Source: Haematococcus lacustris (lineage: Eukaryota; Chlorophyta; Chlorophyceae; Chlamydomonadales; Haematococcaceae). Taken from it: a DNA stretch of 64,000 nucleotides. Below are positions 33,516-56,002 of the stretch, in pieces. The DNA lies in the NCBI GenBank assembly GCA_030144725.1, contig JASKMD010000024.1, positions 3,463,076-3,527,075 on the forward strand. Reading direction: 5' to 3'. The translations under genes were made by a program, and so were the position numbers. The notes under the pieces were generated by a model that saw nothing but the letters and a program-made list of their open reading frames with translations, had not been told where the DNA came from and did not search any database. How positions within the stretch are numbered: position 1 is the first letter of the stretch; each line of letters opens with the position of its first letter.

Positions 33516-35695
33516 TCAGGTGTCCCCAACTAACAGAAAATGACAGGAAACTGACCCCTGGTAATCAAAACGACGCCGCGTCTCAGCCACGTGGTTTCTA
33601 TTTATGTTTCGCACATCCCTGGATAGAGGACTCTTTCAGCTATGCGGTGCAGCTTGTATCATTAAATACTGTGCAGTGTGCTGGGTGCTATGGCGGCTCA
33701 AATCTCCACATTCAAATCCATGCACTTTTTGCTCATGCGGGCCTCGCCGCGAGAGACCGCCGCGACCGACGTGGCCCAGGAGCACCTGCACATAGTGAGG
33801 GACAGTCGCCGCAGTCAAAACGGTTCACATGGCATGCCAAACCGATGTAACAGCGCCCCTCCACCCATGCTCAGAAATATGCAAGGTTGCTGCGATGCTT
33901 GACCCCTTCGTGAGCAATACTGTTGGCCTGGCCACTCTGCAATGCCTCACAAGGTGTGTATGCCATTGCTATGTTACCTTCCTCGACATGTTGGGTCCGA
34001 TCCCTCCCGCCCGCCCCCCGCTTGCGTGTCAAGCTCGTGTACAGCTCTGCTGTGGCCCCCTGCTGCTCAGATGGAGGGGTGAGCATGCCAGGAGCGGCAC
34101 CAGCACCAGCTGCCAGCTGCTGCCAGGGGGGGGCAGCAGGAGGGGTGGGCAGCCTAGGAGCGGCACCAGCAGCAGCTGCCAGCTGCTGCCAGGGGGGGGC
34201 AGCAGGAGGGGTGGGCAGCCCAGCACCAGCACCAGCACCAGCACCTGCACCTGCCCCCTGCTCATCCCCATGCAAGCCGGCCACTGTGTCGTAGCTGATC
34301 TGCATGCACAATGCATGGTCAACAATGCTTGGCCTTGCTGGGGCTGGGGCTGGGGCTGGGGTTGGGGCTGGGGCTGGGGCTGGGGCTGGGGCTGGGGCTG
34401 GGGCTGGGGCTGGGGCTAGGGCTGGGGCTGGAGCTGGGGCTGAAGGGTGGGGCTGGGGCTGGGGCTGGGGCTGGGGCTGGGGCTGGGGCTGGGGCTGGGG
34501 CTGGGGGGTGGGGGGTGGGGGGGGAGGGGCTGGGGGGTGGGGGGTGGGGGGTGGGGGGTGGGGGGTGGGGGGTGGGGGGTGGGGGGTGGGGGGTGGGGGG
34601 TGGGGGGTGGGGGGTGGGGGGGTGGGGGGGTGGGGGGTGGGGGGTGGGGGGTGGGGGGTGGGGGGGTGGGGGGTGGGGGGTGGGGGGTGGGGGGGTGGGG
34701 GTGGGGGCTGGGGCTGGGGCTGGGGCTGGGGCTGGGGCTGGGGCTGGGGCGGGGGCGGGGGCGGGGGGCGGGGGGCGGGGGCGGGGGCGGGGGCGGGGGC
34801 GGGGGCGGGGGCGGGGGCGGGGGGCGGGGGCGGGGGCGGGGGCGGGGGCGGGGGCGGGGGCGGGGGGCGGGGGCGGGGGGCGGGGGCGGGGGGCGGGGGC
34901 GGGGGCGGGGGCGGGGGCGGGGGCGGGGGCGGGGGCGGGGGCGGGGGCGGGGGCGGGGGCGGGGGCGGGGGGGGTGGGGGGTGGGGGGGGGAGGGCGGGG
35001 CTGGGAGGGGGGTGGTGGGGGTGGTAGGGCAGTGATGGGGCTGGGAGGGGGGTAGGAGGAGGTAGGAAGGCTATGCTGGGCTGGGGAGGGGGTGGGGGTG
35101 CAAGGGCGTGCAAGGGGGTGCAAGGGGGCACGGTCCGGGCGGTCGGAGTAGGCTAGTCATTCCTGCAGGCAAAGTTGGGTCACGCCAATGTCATTTGGAG
35201 CAGGCCTGATCATCTAATTGCCATGCTTTCTTCAGTCGGAGTTGTGACGTTGAGTAAGGAACAAAGTTACTAATCGAAAGTCTGGAGAGTCACAGTGGCC
35301 AGCTCACAACATGCCATTTTGTGGATGGGGGTCTCCATTCTTGAGAGAGAGACGCACGTTTCCCGCGTATGCAACAATGTCGATTAGTAACTTGCCCAAC
35401 GATGGCCCTCCAACACCGCCTGCACCAATAAGAGGCTCGCGGAGCGAGCCTGGCGGGCTGAAATGTGATTGTACTTCCGGCTCGATGCCAAGCGCAGTAT
35501 AACCGATAGTGAGCAGCTGAGGTGTGTCCGCGCTCGCTTGCGCCGGCATGGACTCTGATGCAAGGATTAACTCGCCGCTTGCCAGTAGATGCGGAGTAAT
35601 TCGCAGGTGCCAATGCAACAAACGTTACCGATATCGGTGCACTTTGTAGCGAGTACTTGCATGAAGATTACCAACCCCATGTTGGGGACTCCTGA
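33516..35695. mobile_element. TIR element, family C, copy 3 (2180 bp)
   Basis: Ends TCAGGTGTCCCCAAC and GTTGGGGACTCCTGA. The direct flanks ATCACAG / ATCACAG give a perfect 7-bp duplication. The terminal ~100 bp at each side resemble copies 1 and 2. The centre differs and holds a large G-tract array. A 70-residue frame (M-A-A-Q-I-S-T-F-K) near 33690-33902 and the minus-strand ORF at 35304-35621 have no known relatives. Confidence 0.8.
34335..35015 (+). repeat. G-tract array: (GGGGCT)n, (GGGGGT)n, (GGGGGC)n
   Basis: About 680 bases of G runs of four to seven separated by one or two bases, in three successive blocks: GGGGCT, GGGGGGT, GGGGGC. The run is purine-biased on the plus strand and able to form many G-quadruplexes. 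Long ORFs in it on both strands are repeat artefacts. Confidence 0.95.
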
Positions 35696-35784
35696 ATCAC
35701 AGCCTACCAGGCATCAGTCTCAATCTGAACGAGCTAGTTGCAATCTTTAAACACCTGGTTGAGCGGACGAATGCACTCGAAAGT

Positions 35785-35922
35785 CTGCGATTACCAGGAG
35801 TCGAACTAGGGTCGCCAAGGTGACTTGGGATGTATCATAATGTATCATGATAATTATAATATGCCTAGTATACCATATACGCGTATCATGAGATATCATG
35901 ATACATGCCGCTCCCTACTGAT
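35785..35922. repeat. tRNA-like/AT-palindrome repeat, copy 2
   Basis: ACCAGGAGTCGAAC (a minus-strand B box) is followed by nested ATCATGAT-type palindromes and CTCCCTACTGATATG, the block shared with 32694-32707. Probably a MITE- or SINE-like family. Confidence 0.5.
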
Positions 35923-36075
35923 ATGCCTCAATTCGATACACTGAACAAGGACTTGTTGAAAGCGTGGTGCAAGCACAATGACATCAGAGGGTTTTCAAGT
36001 AAATCAAAGAATGAGTTGCGTGACATGTGCCTGTTGAAGTTGAGGGAGAAGGTTGAGGCACCACGGCACATGTAA
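35923..36075 (+). CDS. Small SAP-like protein (50 residues)
   Basis: ATG at 35923, TAA at 36073-36075. Residues 7-42 (L-N-K-D-L-L-K-A-W-C-K-H-N-D-I-R-G-F ... K-S-K-N-E-L-R-D-M-C) fit the SAP helix-loop-helix pattern: a hydrophobic helix, a G-[FY]-S turn, then K-x-E-L. SAP domains bind AT-rich DNA; close variants of this wording occur in many large DNA viruses and mobile elements. The ORF starts exactly at the end of a repeat shared with 32694-32707, so it may be the first exon or a fragment of a transposon or viral gene. Expression and completeness are unknown. Confidence 0.45.
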   Translation: MPQFDTLNKDLLKAWCKHNDIRGFSSKSKNELRDMCLLKLREKVEAPRHM

Positions 36076-36464
36076 CACTGAAAGCCAGAGCCATCCCGAG
36101 CCATCCCAAGAACATAGTGCCAAGTGATGATGTAGTGCCGTCATGATGCAGCTGATATTTGCATAGAGTCATGCCGCGACGTAAGGGGTGCCAGCTGGCT
36201 GACTTGTGCGCATATTCACAATTGCAGCCGCACCTTATGATGTGCGTGAGTCTTTTAGAAGCGGAAAGCACAGGTCAGGTTGGGCGGGGCGCCGATCTGA
36301 GCTAGTGTTTTGCGGACGGTGGGTGCCGCATACACCTGTTACACCTGTCTGCGTCGAAACTTTGTCGTGAGCTTCACGGAGGTTCGCGCCCCAGACCGTC
36401 TCACATTTGCGGGGCCAATGGCGGGGGTAACCCATTGACCAAGAATTGTCGGCAGCAACAGCTG
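36076..36464. other. Region downstream of XPB with a solitary TIR end
   Basis: TTGCGGGGCCAATGGCGGGG at 36411 matches the end of the palindromic element at 29962-31779 with one change over ~27 bases. It lies within 60 bp of the XPB stop codon. No partner end was found. Confidence 0.6.
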
Positions 36465-48320
<11,856 letters not shown>

Positions 48321-49016
48321 TACACCAGGTTGACAGCTGGTGCTGGTCCAGAGCTTGCCTTGAGCTTGACCCTAAGCCCTACGCCTGGCCTTAAGCTTGG
48401 GATTGAGCCTGGATGAAGATTGGACTTAGGCTGCCTGGCAGTAGGCTTGGGCCCGAGCCTGGCCCTGAGCTGGCCTCGGGCAGGCAGGCGGGACAATGAC
48501 CCACGACGCAATGGCAGGGGGAGGGAGTGGTATGCCTGCGTTTCCGCGGATGCGTGTGCGGAGCTGAATGCTACTCGATCCGCGTGGGTTGCAGCGAGGC
48601 TGCAGCACCTGACGCTACCTGGCGAGGGAATTCCTGCGACGCATGGCTGGTGCGCTGCTGCTACGCTTGCCGCCTGTCGCCATGACACGGATTCATGCTC
48701 AGTGGCGAGCGTAGCTATGCAGCATGGCGTGCACACAACTGCGTTACACCATGTAAAGCCTGCATGGTGCTGTGGATTGCTAAACCCTTTGCTTGCCTGT
48801 TCATGCGGTGTTCTACTGATCTATGCAGTACAATGAAGGCTTCAACAACTGAGACGCCACCGGGCTGTACTTTTGCTGACAATCATGACAATCATGACAA
48901 CCTTGACAAACTCGAACACAACCGAGTCTTCGACTTGGCCTTGGTCGCTCAGCACGGTGCAAGGCAAACCACCGCCGTAAAGATCTGCATGAGTAGGCGT
49001 TCGAGTAATACTGGGC
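48321..49016. other. Intergenic between XPB start and coiled-coil gene end
   Basis: Both genes read leftward, so this ~700 bp should hold the XPB promoter/5' UTR and the 3' UTR of the upstream gene. No further gene or repeat recognised; ATCATGAC is directly repeated near 48883-48898. Confidence 0.5.
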
Positions 49017-52000
49017 TCACTGCAAGTGCTTCATCCGCTCAGCCTCGGCCACGGCAGCTGCGAAGCTTGGGATGCCACACTCAGCGCTCGGCTGTGCGGA
49101 CGCCAGCAGGACTAACGTGGTGCGCTTGGTGCCAGTTGAAGCCTCGTTCTCCCCGGCCGAGAGTGTGAGACTCGCCGCTCGCCATAGACGTTCCGACGCG
49201 CTGTCCGGCGCTTCGCCTTCGCCGCCTTGTGCAGGTCTGCCGGTGGTCCATTGATCTGGCTGGGCAGAGACGTTGTGCGCCCCGGCCAAACGACCTTCCG
49301 TCTTTCCTACGCCGCCACTCGCCCCCTTCGTCGCAGCGGGCGAGTCGCGCGAGGTACCTCCTCGAGGCATCGCGGCGGCTTCAACGCTGTGCGTGTACCT
49401 ATGTCTAACGTGCGTGCTGCCCCGCGTCGCAGCCTGTCCATGCAGGTTCCGTACAGGCATGGCAGACATGGGCCGGGTCCATGGCCCCACATGGGATCGC
49501 CCCCCTGCTGCCCCCCCAGCGACCGCCTGTCCGCCAGCACTGCTATCAGGCAAATGCTGGGCTGCCGTTCTAGGGCCAGGTCCAAGACCCAGCCCAGCTG
49601 GTGTATGGGCGGAGGGGCGGGGCTGAGCAGAGAAGGCAGAGGACGGCCTGCAGGTGGCTGGGCCTGGCCCTTGGAAACGAGGGGGGCCCCAAAGCTGCCC
49701 GCCTGCTGCCATTGTAGCCGTGGTGATGGGTGCAGGGGCAGGGGGAGGGGTGGCAGCGACAGGGATTGAGGAGGCAGGGGTGGCAGAGGCAGGGGCTGGT
49801 GGGGCAGGTCTGCGTGAGGTGGAGCTGCTACGGGGGATGGCTGCAGACATAGGGCGGTGGGCCCACCCTCCCCCTGCCCCTGCCCCACCTCCCCCTCTGG
49901 CACTGACACCCTCCCCTGCCCCACTGCCTGCCCCTAATCCCACACCTGCGGCCCTGCCAAGAGTGACTAGCCCTGCCCCATCAGAATGACCAGGAGTGAC
50001 CGGGCCTACCACAGAAGAGTGATTAGGTGCAATGGGAGGACGTGCAGCTGCGGTAGCGGGCCTGGGTGGGCTTGAAGGCTGCGGGAAGGGGGAAGGGGGA
50101 AGGGAGGGCCGCTGGGCCAAGCTAGGGGTACTGCTACGGAACAGAGCACCCCCCAGCCAGGAGGTGGTGCTGCTCCCTGTCCTGCTGCCTGATCTGCTGT
50201 GGGGCTGGTTGCTGGTGGCACAAGCGTGATGGTGGGTTTGGGCAGTAGAGGCAACAGGCTGGGATAGGGAGCCACCGCTGGTGGGGTCAGGTGAGGGAGA
50301 CCAGGGACGGGCTGCTGAGGGGGAAGGACGGGCCAGGAGGGCCTCGTGGAGCTGGGCCTGCAGGTGAGCCATGACCTCGTCCTGAGTGTGGATGGTCCGC
50401 TCCGCCTCTGCGCAGGGCACAGGGAGTGGTGGGGTCAGGGGTGGGGTCAGGGGTGGGGTGAGGGTGAGGGGTGGGGTGAGAGGTGGGTCAGGGGTGGGGT
50501 GAGGGGTGGGGTCAGGGGTGGGGTCAGGGGTGGGGTCAGGGGTGGGGTCAGGGGTGGGGTGATGTCGTAGGGCATGAGCCGTGTCTGCTATAACATGGCT
50601 GGGCAACCACCTTGCCCTGCCGTCCTGCCCACCTGCCAGCTTCTGACTAAGCAGCAGCAGGTCGTCCTGGCTGCGCTCCAGCTGCCGCAGCAGCCGGGAG
50701 ACCTCAACATCAGAGGACAACAGTCTCTCATGCGAGGCGGTTGGCGTCTGAGGGTGTGGTGTGGGCATGCCCACCAGGGGTTGGGAGGAGGTGGGGGGAG
50801 AGGGGGGTGAGGAGGAGGGGGGGTGCTGAGCTGGACCCTGGGCATGAGCTTGCCCTGACTGCGGCTGATTGCTGCTGCTGGACCCAGCTGCTGTGCTAGA
50901 TGGGCTCGAGGTTGCCTGCACTTGCTGGGTGGCTGCACACAGCTGCTGCCTCATTTTTTCGATCTGGTCATTGAGAGTGACCACCAGGCGGCGCTGCGCT
51001 GCATGGGCCTGCTGCTCTGACAGCAACTCCAGCCGCAGCCGCTGGGTCTCTGTACTGGGACTCATCACCTCCTGCTGCTGCTGCTGCTGGCAAGCCTGCT
51101 GCTGCTGGCAGACCTGCAGCTGTGGCTGTGGAGAGATGATGGTCATGAGTTGGCCCTGCCCCTGCCCCTGCCCCTGCCCCTGCCCCTGCCCCTGCCCCTG
51201 CCCTCGGCCATGCCCCTCTTGTTGCCCCGGCACCCTGCCCAGGTGACCCTGCCCACTCTGCGCCAGGCCCTGGGGAGGACGTGAGGGAGCTGCCTGGCTG
51301 TGTGCGCAGCCGTGTGGTGTCTGGTGCAGCTGGACCAGCTGGTGGGAGTGGTCGCGCAGCTGTTGCTGGGCTGCTGCCAAGGCCCCTCCCTGCACCTGCA
51401 GCTGCTGGTGGGCTGCATCCAGCTGCTGCTGCAGGGCTTGACGGGCAGCGGCGTGCGAGGTTGCCGCGGTGCCTGCCTCAGCCAGCTGGCGCTGCAGCTG
51501 CTGGACCAGGTGGGCCAGCCTGCAAGTTGGTGGTGGGAGGGAGGTGGCAGCAGGGTGGGCAGCAGGGTGGGCAGCAGGGTGGGCAGCAGGGTGGGCAGCA
51601 GGGTGGGCAGCAGGGTGGGCAGCAGCCATAGCAACGGTTCCTTAGTTGGGTTAGGGTGAGGGGTAAGCCCAGACCCTAACCCTAACCCTAACCCTAACCC
51701 TAAGGAGAGCACAGGTGCCCTGGCTGCTGTCACAACCCCTCCCCTGACCTCTAAGGTGGCCTAGCGTGCAAGGGCCCCCTAGGGGTGAGGAGGTCGGGTC
51801 GGGTCGGGTCGGGTCGGGTCGGGTCGGGTCGGGTCGGGTCGGGTCGGGTCGGGTCGGGTCGGGTCGGGTCGGGTCGGGTCGGGTCGGGTCGGGTCGGGTC
51901 GGGTCGGGTCGGGTCGGGTCGGGTCGGGTCGGGTCGGGTCGGGTCGGGTCGGGTCGGGTCGGGTCGGGTCGGGTCGGGTCGGGTCGGGTCGGGTCGGGTC

Positions 52001-55000
52001 GGGTCGGGTCGGGTCGGGTCGGGTCGGGTCGGGTCGGGTCGGGTCGGGTCGGGTCGGGTCGGGTCGGGTCGGGTCGGGTCAGGTCAGGTCAGGTCAGGTT
52101 AACAATACAGTGTTGCTGCATGCTGGGTTTGACATGCAGCAGGGCGGGCAGCAGCCGGGTGCTGTGGGTGCTGTCACACCCTTTCCCCCTCCTCCCATTC
52201 TTCTCCTCCCCTCTCCCTGAATCTGGCAAGCACCATCCTCTCATCCTATCCACTGTAATGCACTCAACCCGGCAACCTTCCTGGCCCTTCCTATCCTGAC
52301 CCATCACCCCTGCCCCTGCCCCCGCCCCCACCCCTGGCGCTGCCCCTGGCCCTGACTCTCTTCCCGTCCTTCTGCTTTCACCACAGCCCCGCCCCGCCTC
52401 CCCCGCCCCCCCGGCTCCCCTGCCCTCACATCAGTGTCACACCTCATGTGTGATGCCTGGTCATGAGCACTAGCTGGGCGGGAGCTGTGGCTTAGGCCGC
52501 CATAGCCAGCCAGCACCCCCTGTGGGGGCCCCTGCAGCCGCCCCTGGCCCCCAGGCAGACCACTGCGTCCCCCCTGACCCGCAGAGGCGGAGCCCCAGCC
52601 CAGCACCGCCCCCACCGGCCCGCCCCCACCTCCCACACCCCCCACGCTGCCCAGGCCGGAAGCAACTGCAGAGGCAGGGGTCGTGGAGGCAGCAGGGAGG
52701 CTGGGCGCCGGGGCGAGGCTGATGGAGGAGCCGGGGCTGATGGGGTGGGGGGCCAGGGGAGGGGGGCCGGGGCCTGTGGGCCAGGCTGTCAGGGTGGGGG
52801 GCGGCCCCGGGGTGCCGGTGACAGTGTTGATTTCAAAGCGCAGCGTGGGGGCAGCAGAGGGGGGAGCAGGGGGGGAGGGGGAGGGGGAGGGAGAGGGGGA
52901 CAGGGAGAGGGAGGGGGAGGCAGCCAGGTGGCCCAGTGCTCTCACAGCGGCTGCCTCAGAGGCCAGTCCACTCTGCAGGAGACCCACCTGGCAGCAGGCA
53001 GCATGGGGTGGAAGGGGTGGGGAGGGCAGTGGTGTGAGCAGGTGGGGTGCGGGGGGGGTGCCGGGGGGAGGGGGGAGGGGGGGGCGCTCAAGTCAGCAGC
53101 AGGGGTCAGGGGGGTAGTCAAATAGACAGAGGATAATAAGAGGTCAGCGGGGGGGTGAAGTCAGTGGTTAGCTGCGGAGGTAGGGCTGGGTGATACCAGG
53201 AGCACAGCGGCGTCAGAACAAGGCGCAGGATCAGGATCAGGGCAGTCCCTTCCCTGCTTCTGGCACAGCTGTGTCAGTTCACCAGCTTCCAGTGTTTAAC
53301 TCTGCTGCAGCTAAGGTTGAGGTGCCGGGATGCTCACCTGGTGCACCTGCTCCTGCAGCAATGCTCTCTCTGCCTCCAGAGACTGCTTGCTGCGCTCGGA
53401 GTCACGTAGAAGCTGCAGGCACCACATGTAGCTTCATAGAGTAACAATTCAAGTGTAACAATGACCAGCTGATTCATACATATGTCTGCCGCGACGAATC
53501 AAGCGAAGGTAGGACCACTACCGAGCGAGCCAGACCCTAGCAGTCGGAGCGCACCTGGGCGACTTGCATTTCTGCGCGTGCCGCCCGTGCCTCGAGCTCC
53601 CGGACCCGGGCCTGCTCGTGCTGCAGCTCCCGCGTGCTGGCTTCTGCGACCCGCCTGGCCTCGGCACCAGCCTGCGCCACCGCGCGGCACCGGTCCTCGG
53701 ATTCGCCCAGCCGCTCTTCAAGCTCCTGCGCGCTCCTGCATTCGAGAGTGCATGCAAGCGTTGAGCCGTGAAGCATCGCCGGCGCTTGTTTATCCCGGGG
53801 CCTTACTTCTGGGCTATCGTATTGATGGACTGATACTACCGTAGCACGGCGCTGCGTATGCAGCATGTCATGATCCGCCAGAAGGCTATAGGAGAGGAAG
53901 GGGAGGACCCAGGCAGTGGACCCCCCTTTTAGTGTCATATTGTCGCCAAAACTGTGCCACATTGCAACAGTGGTTGCCGGGCCTGATGCTTGCTGCTTGT
54001 ATTCCAATCTACCTCAAATCCATACCTTTGATAGCGGTGTGGGTTTGAAAATGTCGTCATAAACAATTGTATATTTTGTTTTTTGGAAGAGGGGGGGGCC
54101 TTTCAGGATAGAACGGTTGCACGCCAAAGTTACCTTGTTGACGCCTCGCAAGCGCTGAAAGCTTGGCGGTTGCTACGTTCTAGCTCGCTTGTACGATCTT
54201 GCGCCATGGATAGTTTGGCTTGCAAAGTCTCAACCACTTTCTGAAGCCGAAGCGTCTCTGCCGTCGAGTGGGCCTGCCGCTCTGCAGACGTGGCACTGCA
54301 ACACTCCTTGCTTGAGAGGTGTTACAGCGGGGCGAGCCGGGGTTGCAGCAGCAGAGCATCGTCACAATCGACGCCGGCACTTGTTGTTGACGCACCTGTT
54401 ACTGCTGCGAGCTCTGCACGCAGTTTTTCGCGCTCATAAGCTACACCCGCGCGCTGTTGGTCGGCCATCCGGCACTCTCGCCGCACCGCGCCCAGCTGAA
54501 GGTCCAGGTCGTTAACGCGGCTTAAAGCGGTCTCGGCCTTCCGCTGGGCGCTGGCGCAGTCTGCAAGAGCGCTGCGCACAGCAAAGACCGGCCATGAGAT
54601 CAAACTCACAGCACTGCCTCGAAGCAGTCGTCCCTCGGTTCTATTCGTCCCTCGGTTCTACGCTCGCCCGGACAACTCCAGACGTGCGAAGCTGTAGCTG
54701 CCCAACATTAGATTGCTGCGACGAATGCTTAGTATGCAAGAATGGCCAAGAAAGCCAATACAAGTGAGGCCGAGGAGCTCATGGCAGCCAGGTTGCTGAC
54801 TGCCACTGGCATTGAGATGGACGATGAGGTTGTGTCTGACTAGGAATGATGGCGAGGATCCCTTTGAGCAATCAGCTGTGTGGTGGGACGCAGTGCACAG
54901 TTTCGGCATGTAAACTTTTGTACATGGCCTCCATGCATTCCAATAGCCCCATGCACGCACCTCCATCCACTCACAAGCCACCGGGGCCCTCCACTGCCCA

Positions 55001-55958
55001 CCCCCGCAGTGTAAGTTTTCCACCACTCACCCCACCGCAGCTCACCCCCTCACCAAGCGGCTTTGTCCTGCTCAACCGCCAGCGCCTGTGTCAGCGCCTG
55101 GACCTTGCTCCTCAACTGCCTGCTCTCCACCTCGGCCAGCTCAGCCTGGGGCCAAGGTGGTTGAGGCCAAGTGGTTTGGGGAAAATGGTCAAGGGCCAGG
55201 TGGTCAAGGCACGGTGGTCAGGGCACGGTGGTCAGGGCACGGTGGTTAGGGCACGGTGGTTAGGGCACGGTGGTTAACGCCCAGGTGTGAAGGTGAGCAC
55301 AGTGAACATGGTACAGGTGAGGGGTGCCCATGATGATGGCCACCCAGCGATCTACCGCAGCACCCAGCATGCTCTATGTCTCAGGGCAGAGCAGCCTGAA
55401 GCGCTGCATCAGGGCGCCTAAGGCAGCACCCAGCAGCCATGTTCAGAAGATAACAGCTCCACCAAAGCAGCACCCGGCCTGTCCTCTGCCCTCTGTCTTC
55501 ATCCGGGGCTCACTACCATGCACCCTCGCATGCCATGTGGGGGGTGCCTCGCTAGCCAGGTGGGCAGCAAGGGGCAGCCTGGAGGCAGCACCAGCCAGTG
55601 GTGGTCTGAGCCGCAGGGGCCATCCAGGGCAGCCCAGGCTGGGGGCCAGCCTCCGGGCACAAGCTTGGCATACAGCATGGGCATGGGCTACGGCACAAGC
55701 ACCGACAGTGAGGACAGGCGGCTCAGCATCACCCAGTGGGTCCACGTCACCCTCTCATGCTGCACCCCTTGCTCCCCCTCACCTGCCCCGCTACCTCAGC
55801 CGCCACCTCCCCGCACCCCTCCACCCTCTGCCCCTGTACGCTTCCAGGAGTTGAACCCCCGACCTGGGGCCATGCCGACCCTGGCCTGGTCACCCTGACC
55901 TGCTGACCCTGGCTATGTCAGCCTGGCCTAGCTTCGTCTGGCCTGGTCTGGCCACCTC

Positions 55959-56002
<44 letters not shown>

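Noticed and set aside
34304..35131. ORFs over 200 residues of G/A/W or P/A repeats on both strands
   Set aside because: Produced by the G-tract array, which lacks stops in several frames.
51766..52299. 177-residue G-R-V-G-S repeat protein
   Set aside because: Artefact of the (GGGTC)n array lying in an intron of the opposite-strand gene.
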